Below, one piece after another: positions 6,298-8,043 of a stretch of 8,043 nt of DNA (within the stretch, counting starts at the first letter, position 1; every line of letters starts with the position of its first letter). The notes beneath the pieces are model-generated. The model had not been told where the DNA came from, searched no databases, and was given only the letters and a program-made list of their open reading frames with translations. Both the position numbers and the translations under genes were made by a program. Origin of the DNA: JBIKVP01 sp044356745 (GTDB taxonomy: Bacteria > Pseudomonadota > Alphaproteobacteria > Rhizobiales > Beijerinckiaceae); assembly GCA_044356745.1 (NCBI GenBank), contig JBIKVP010000086.1:1-8043 (forward strand). The letters are read 5' to 3'.

Positions 6298-7458
6298 ATG
6301 CACGATGTATGGATCACTGGCGTTGGAATGCTCTCATGCTTGGGCGAAGGCAATGAGGTGCATTTAAACGCGTTGCGTGAGGGGCAAACGCGGAAGTTTC
6401 AAGCACCTGTCAACATCGGGCGCTTCGCTGATTACCCTGTCCATGCATTGGGCGAGGTGAGCTTTGATACGCAAATTCAGAAAAAATCTGATCAACGCCA
6501 GATGGAGCCGTGGCAGCGCATTGGGGTTCATGCGGCAGGACTTGCACTTGATCACGCAGGATTAAAGGGCGATGCAGAGCGTCTGTCACAACTTCATCTC
6601 ATTGTTGCGGCGGGTGGTGGCGAGCGCGATCAGGCCGTTGATACTGCTCTTCTCACTGATATGGCAAAGTCAGATGAACCGCTTGTGCTCCTCAATGAAC
6701 GTTTGATGAGTGATCTGAGGCCAACGCTTTTTCTTGCACAACTCTCTAATCTTCTCGCAGGCAATATCTCGATTGTTCATGGTGTGACGGGGGCATCACG
6801 CACATTTATGGGTGAAGAGCAGTCTGGCGTTGATGCACTCCGCACGGCTCAAGCACGTATTGCTTCTGGTCAAGCAGATGCGATTTTGGTGGGCGGTTCA
6901 TTTAATGCCGAACGTGATGATGTAATCATGCAGTATGCACTCAGTGGTGCACTTTATCGCGGCAAGACCCCTGCCCCCGTGCGTGAACGTTGTGCGTCTG
7001 AGGATGGGTTTGTGTTTGGCAGCGGCGGCGCTTTTATATTGCTTGAATCTCCTGATCATGCGCGCGCCCGCCATGTAAAACCACTGGCAAGTTTGAATAC
7101 GGTTTATGTGGGGCGCGCCCGCCGTCATGCCTCTGAAAACACCGTACGTCCTGATTTGCCTGATACCTTGCATGCACTTTTGAACGACGTACAAACGAGT
7201 AACCCTGATCTTATTCTCACGAATGCAACAGGCATTGCTCACTTGTGGGATGCCGAGCACAATGCTTTAAAAAATGCGTTTCCAAATACCCCTGTTGTTG
7301 CGACAGGTGATCTCATTGGTCACACACTTGAACCTCAAAGCATTTTCGGCGTAGCACTTGCGGCATTACATATTCAGTCTTCTCAAGCCTCACGAATTTT
7401 GATTTCATCCGTTGGGCATCAACGGGGCGAAGGGGTGATGATGGTTGAGAAGGTATAG
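6298..7458 (+). CDS. Ketosynthase-like, chain-length-factor-type protein of the VLCFA cluster (FabF2XL-like)
   Basis: A 386-residue thiolase-fold protein of the beta-ketoacyl-ACP synthase family: start MHDVWITGVGMLSCLG, glycine-rich GSGGAFILLE at 241-250, and ending QRGEGVMMVEKV. Hand alignment with FabF from the shared GQAD...VGG segment (191-200) back through SGV (176-178) places the nucleophilic Cys at Glu174. The first active His falls on Thr311 (NATG for NAHG) and the conserved Lys on Gly337. Only the second His (GH, His342) remains. Such losses are typical of chain-length-factor or KS-beta subunits, which pair with an active synthase. The residues TGASRTFMGEE resemble, from memory, the Rhizobium FabF2 of the acpXL cluster, so the pattern is probably a family trait rather than decay. 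AAGGA at 6286-6290, seven bases upstream, supports the start. The expected active partner (FabF1XL) is not in the window. The family is sure; the non-catalytic role is inferred. Confidence 0.85.
   Translation: MHDVWITGVGMLSCLGEGNEVHLNALREGQTRKFQAPVNIGRFADYPVHALGEVSFDTQIQKKSDQRQMEPWQRIGVHAAGLALDHAGLKGDAERLSQLHLIVAAGGGERDQAVDTALLTDMAKSDEPLVLLNERLMSDLRPTLFLAQLSNLLAGNISIVHGVTGASRTFMGEEQSGVDALRTAQARIASGQADAILVGGSFNAERDDVIMQYALSGALYRGKTPAPVRERCASEDGFVFGSGGAFILLESPDHARARHVKPLASLNTVYVGRARRHASENTVRPDLPDTLHALLNDVQTSNPDLILTNATGIAHLWDAEHNALKNAFPNTPVVATGDLIGHTLEPQSIFGVALAALHIQSSQASRILISSVGHQRGEGVMMVEKV
7447..7453 (+). promoter_or_regulatory. Ribosome binding site inside the end of the ketosynthase-like gene
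   Basis: GAGAAGG lies within the last codons of the ketosynthase-like gene and 10 bases before the ATG at 7464. It decides that start. It is part of the host gene rather than of the AT-rich incoming sequence, so it may have served the ancestral downstream gene before the replacement. Confidence 0.6.
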
Positions 7459-7463
7459 TTTTT

Positions 7464-8024
7464 ATGGATAGTGAAAGAGATTATACGGTTACTACAAAGC
7501 AAGTTAAAAGATATTACACACCAGACGGACATTATGTACCGCAGTTTATACTTAAGAACTTTGCAAACAAACAAAAAATAGAATACGATAAAACCGTATT
7601 TATTTTTAATAAAAATGACAGCACTGTTAAATTAAAACATATAAAGAAATTGTTTTGTCAAAAATATGCTCTGCAACATAAAGACGACGATTCAATAATT
7701 AGCTTTGAAGAGCATTTCTCTAAAAAAGAAACTGAATTCGATAAGCTTTGCCAAAAAATAATACATACAAAAAGAATTAGTGAACAAGATTTAACATCAA
7801 TTATTGGCATGACAGCTATGCAAATGGCGAGGTCTTACGCATTAATGCAGATGACTAAAAATAATATAAATCCTTTTGAAAAAATGGTTGATATCACAAC
7901 TAGTGAAGACCCAAATTTTATACGAATATGTGCAATTCCAAGAATGATCAAAGATGCAATAGAAATTATTTCTAAAAAACATATACCCCTCGTGAGTGAA
8001 GAGTTGGCGTTATCTTTTTATTAA
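7464..8024 (+). CDS. DUF4238-family protein, AT-rich and probably truncated
   Basis: A 186-residue protein, rich in Lys, Ile and Asn. The N-terminal HYVPQFILKNFA (residues 23-34) is the hallmark of DUF4238, a family of unknown function. The middle (about 70-130), with EEHFSKKETEFDKL and an MQMARSYALMQM helix, also fits it. Members usually run to about 250-300 residues and have a C-terminal W...FITSDNPV-like region, which is missing, so the protein looks cut short. In the +1 frame, codons from 7999 read KSWRYLFIK and stay open to the window end, so a frameshift near 7996-8001 is possible but unproven. Five 60-base lines counted by hand give 28 % G+C, against 43 and 50 % in two lines of the gene before, which suggests recent transfer. 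It begins 5 bases after the ketosynthase-like stop and uses a ribosome site inside that gene. No catalytic residues or membrane segments are recognisable. Confidence 0.75.
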   Translation: MDSERDYTVTTKQVKRYYTPDGHYVPQFILKNFANKQKIEYDKTVFIFNKNDSTVKLKHIKKLFCQKYALQHKDDDSIISFEEHFSKKETEFDKLCQKIIHTKRISEQDLTSIIGMTAMQMARSYALMQMTKNNINPFEKMVDITTSEDPNFIRICAIPRMIKDAIEIISKKHIPLVSEELALSFY

Positions 8025-8043
8025 GGTTGTTTTGATTCCAATT

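Noticed and set aside
6898..7260. Minus-strand open frame inside the ketosynthase-like gene
   Set aside because: It is a shadow frame, with Cys/Arg/Ile-rich composition and no motif, opposite a conserved coding region.
7459..8043. Insertion sequence or integron cassette carrying the DUF4238 gene
   Set aside because: No transposase, terminal inverted repeats, attC-like site or target duplication is visible at the left junction, and the right junction is outside the window.

Overview
The window reads as alphaproteobacterial chromosome. Three things point there: an HdaA-type DnaA regulator, a seven-iron ferredoxin of the FdxA type, and the start of the acpXL cluster, which builds the very-long-chain fatty acid (VLCFA) carried on lipid A in Hyphomicrobiales and relatives. 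Base composition is moderate: hand counts of two 60-base lines in the core genes gave 43 and 50 % G+C. That is lowish for the group, and I cannot name a genus. I see no rRNA, tRNA, CRISPR array, transposase or integrase, and no gene-free stretch over 300 bases.

Layout. Bases 1-116 hold the probable tail of an unrecognised gene. Bases 156-737 (+) encode a small membrane-anchored Cas4-like PD-(D/E)XK protein with a four-cysteine iron-sulfur pattern. Its stop overlaps by 10 bases the end of a convergent gene (728-2332, -) for an exported outer-membrane beta-barrel protein. A 158-base divergent gap leads to fdxA (2491-2829, +). A minus-strand operon of three genes follows, transcribed from about 5340 down to 2904: a CDP-alcohol phosphatidyltransferase, an AI-2E/PerM-family membrane protein, and hdaA. 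A good promoter candidate lies just upstream of it.

A 162-base divergent region separates this operon from a plus-strand lipid cluster: acpXL (5487-5768), a FabZ-type dehydratase (5803-6267) and a ketosynthase-like protein (6298-7458). By hand alignment the last has lost its nucleophilic Cys, one catalytic His and the Lys, so it resembles a chain-length-factor subunit rather than a condensing enzyme. In the familiar Rhizobium order the next gene would be an active partner synthase (fabF1XL-like). Here, five bases after the stop, there is instead an AT-rich (about 28 % G+C) DUF4238-family gene (7464-8024) that looks foreign and is probably truncated.

Two themes stand out. The minus operon couples a phospholipid head-group enzyme and a membrane protein to the regulator that inactivates DnaA. 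The plus-strand cluster starts a specialised envelope-lipid pathway that appears to be interrupted, at least locally, by an acquired gene. The window ends 19 bases after that gene, so whether the pathway resumes cannot be seen.
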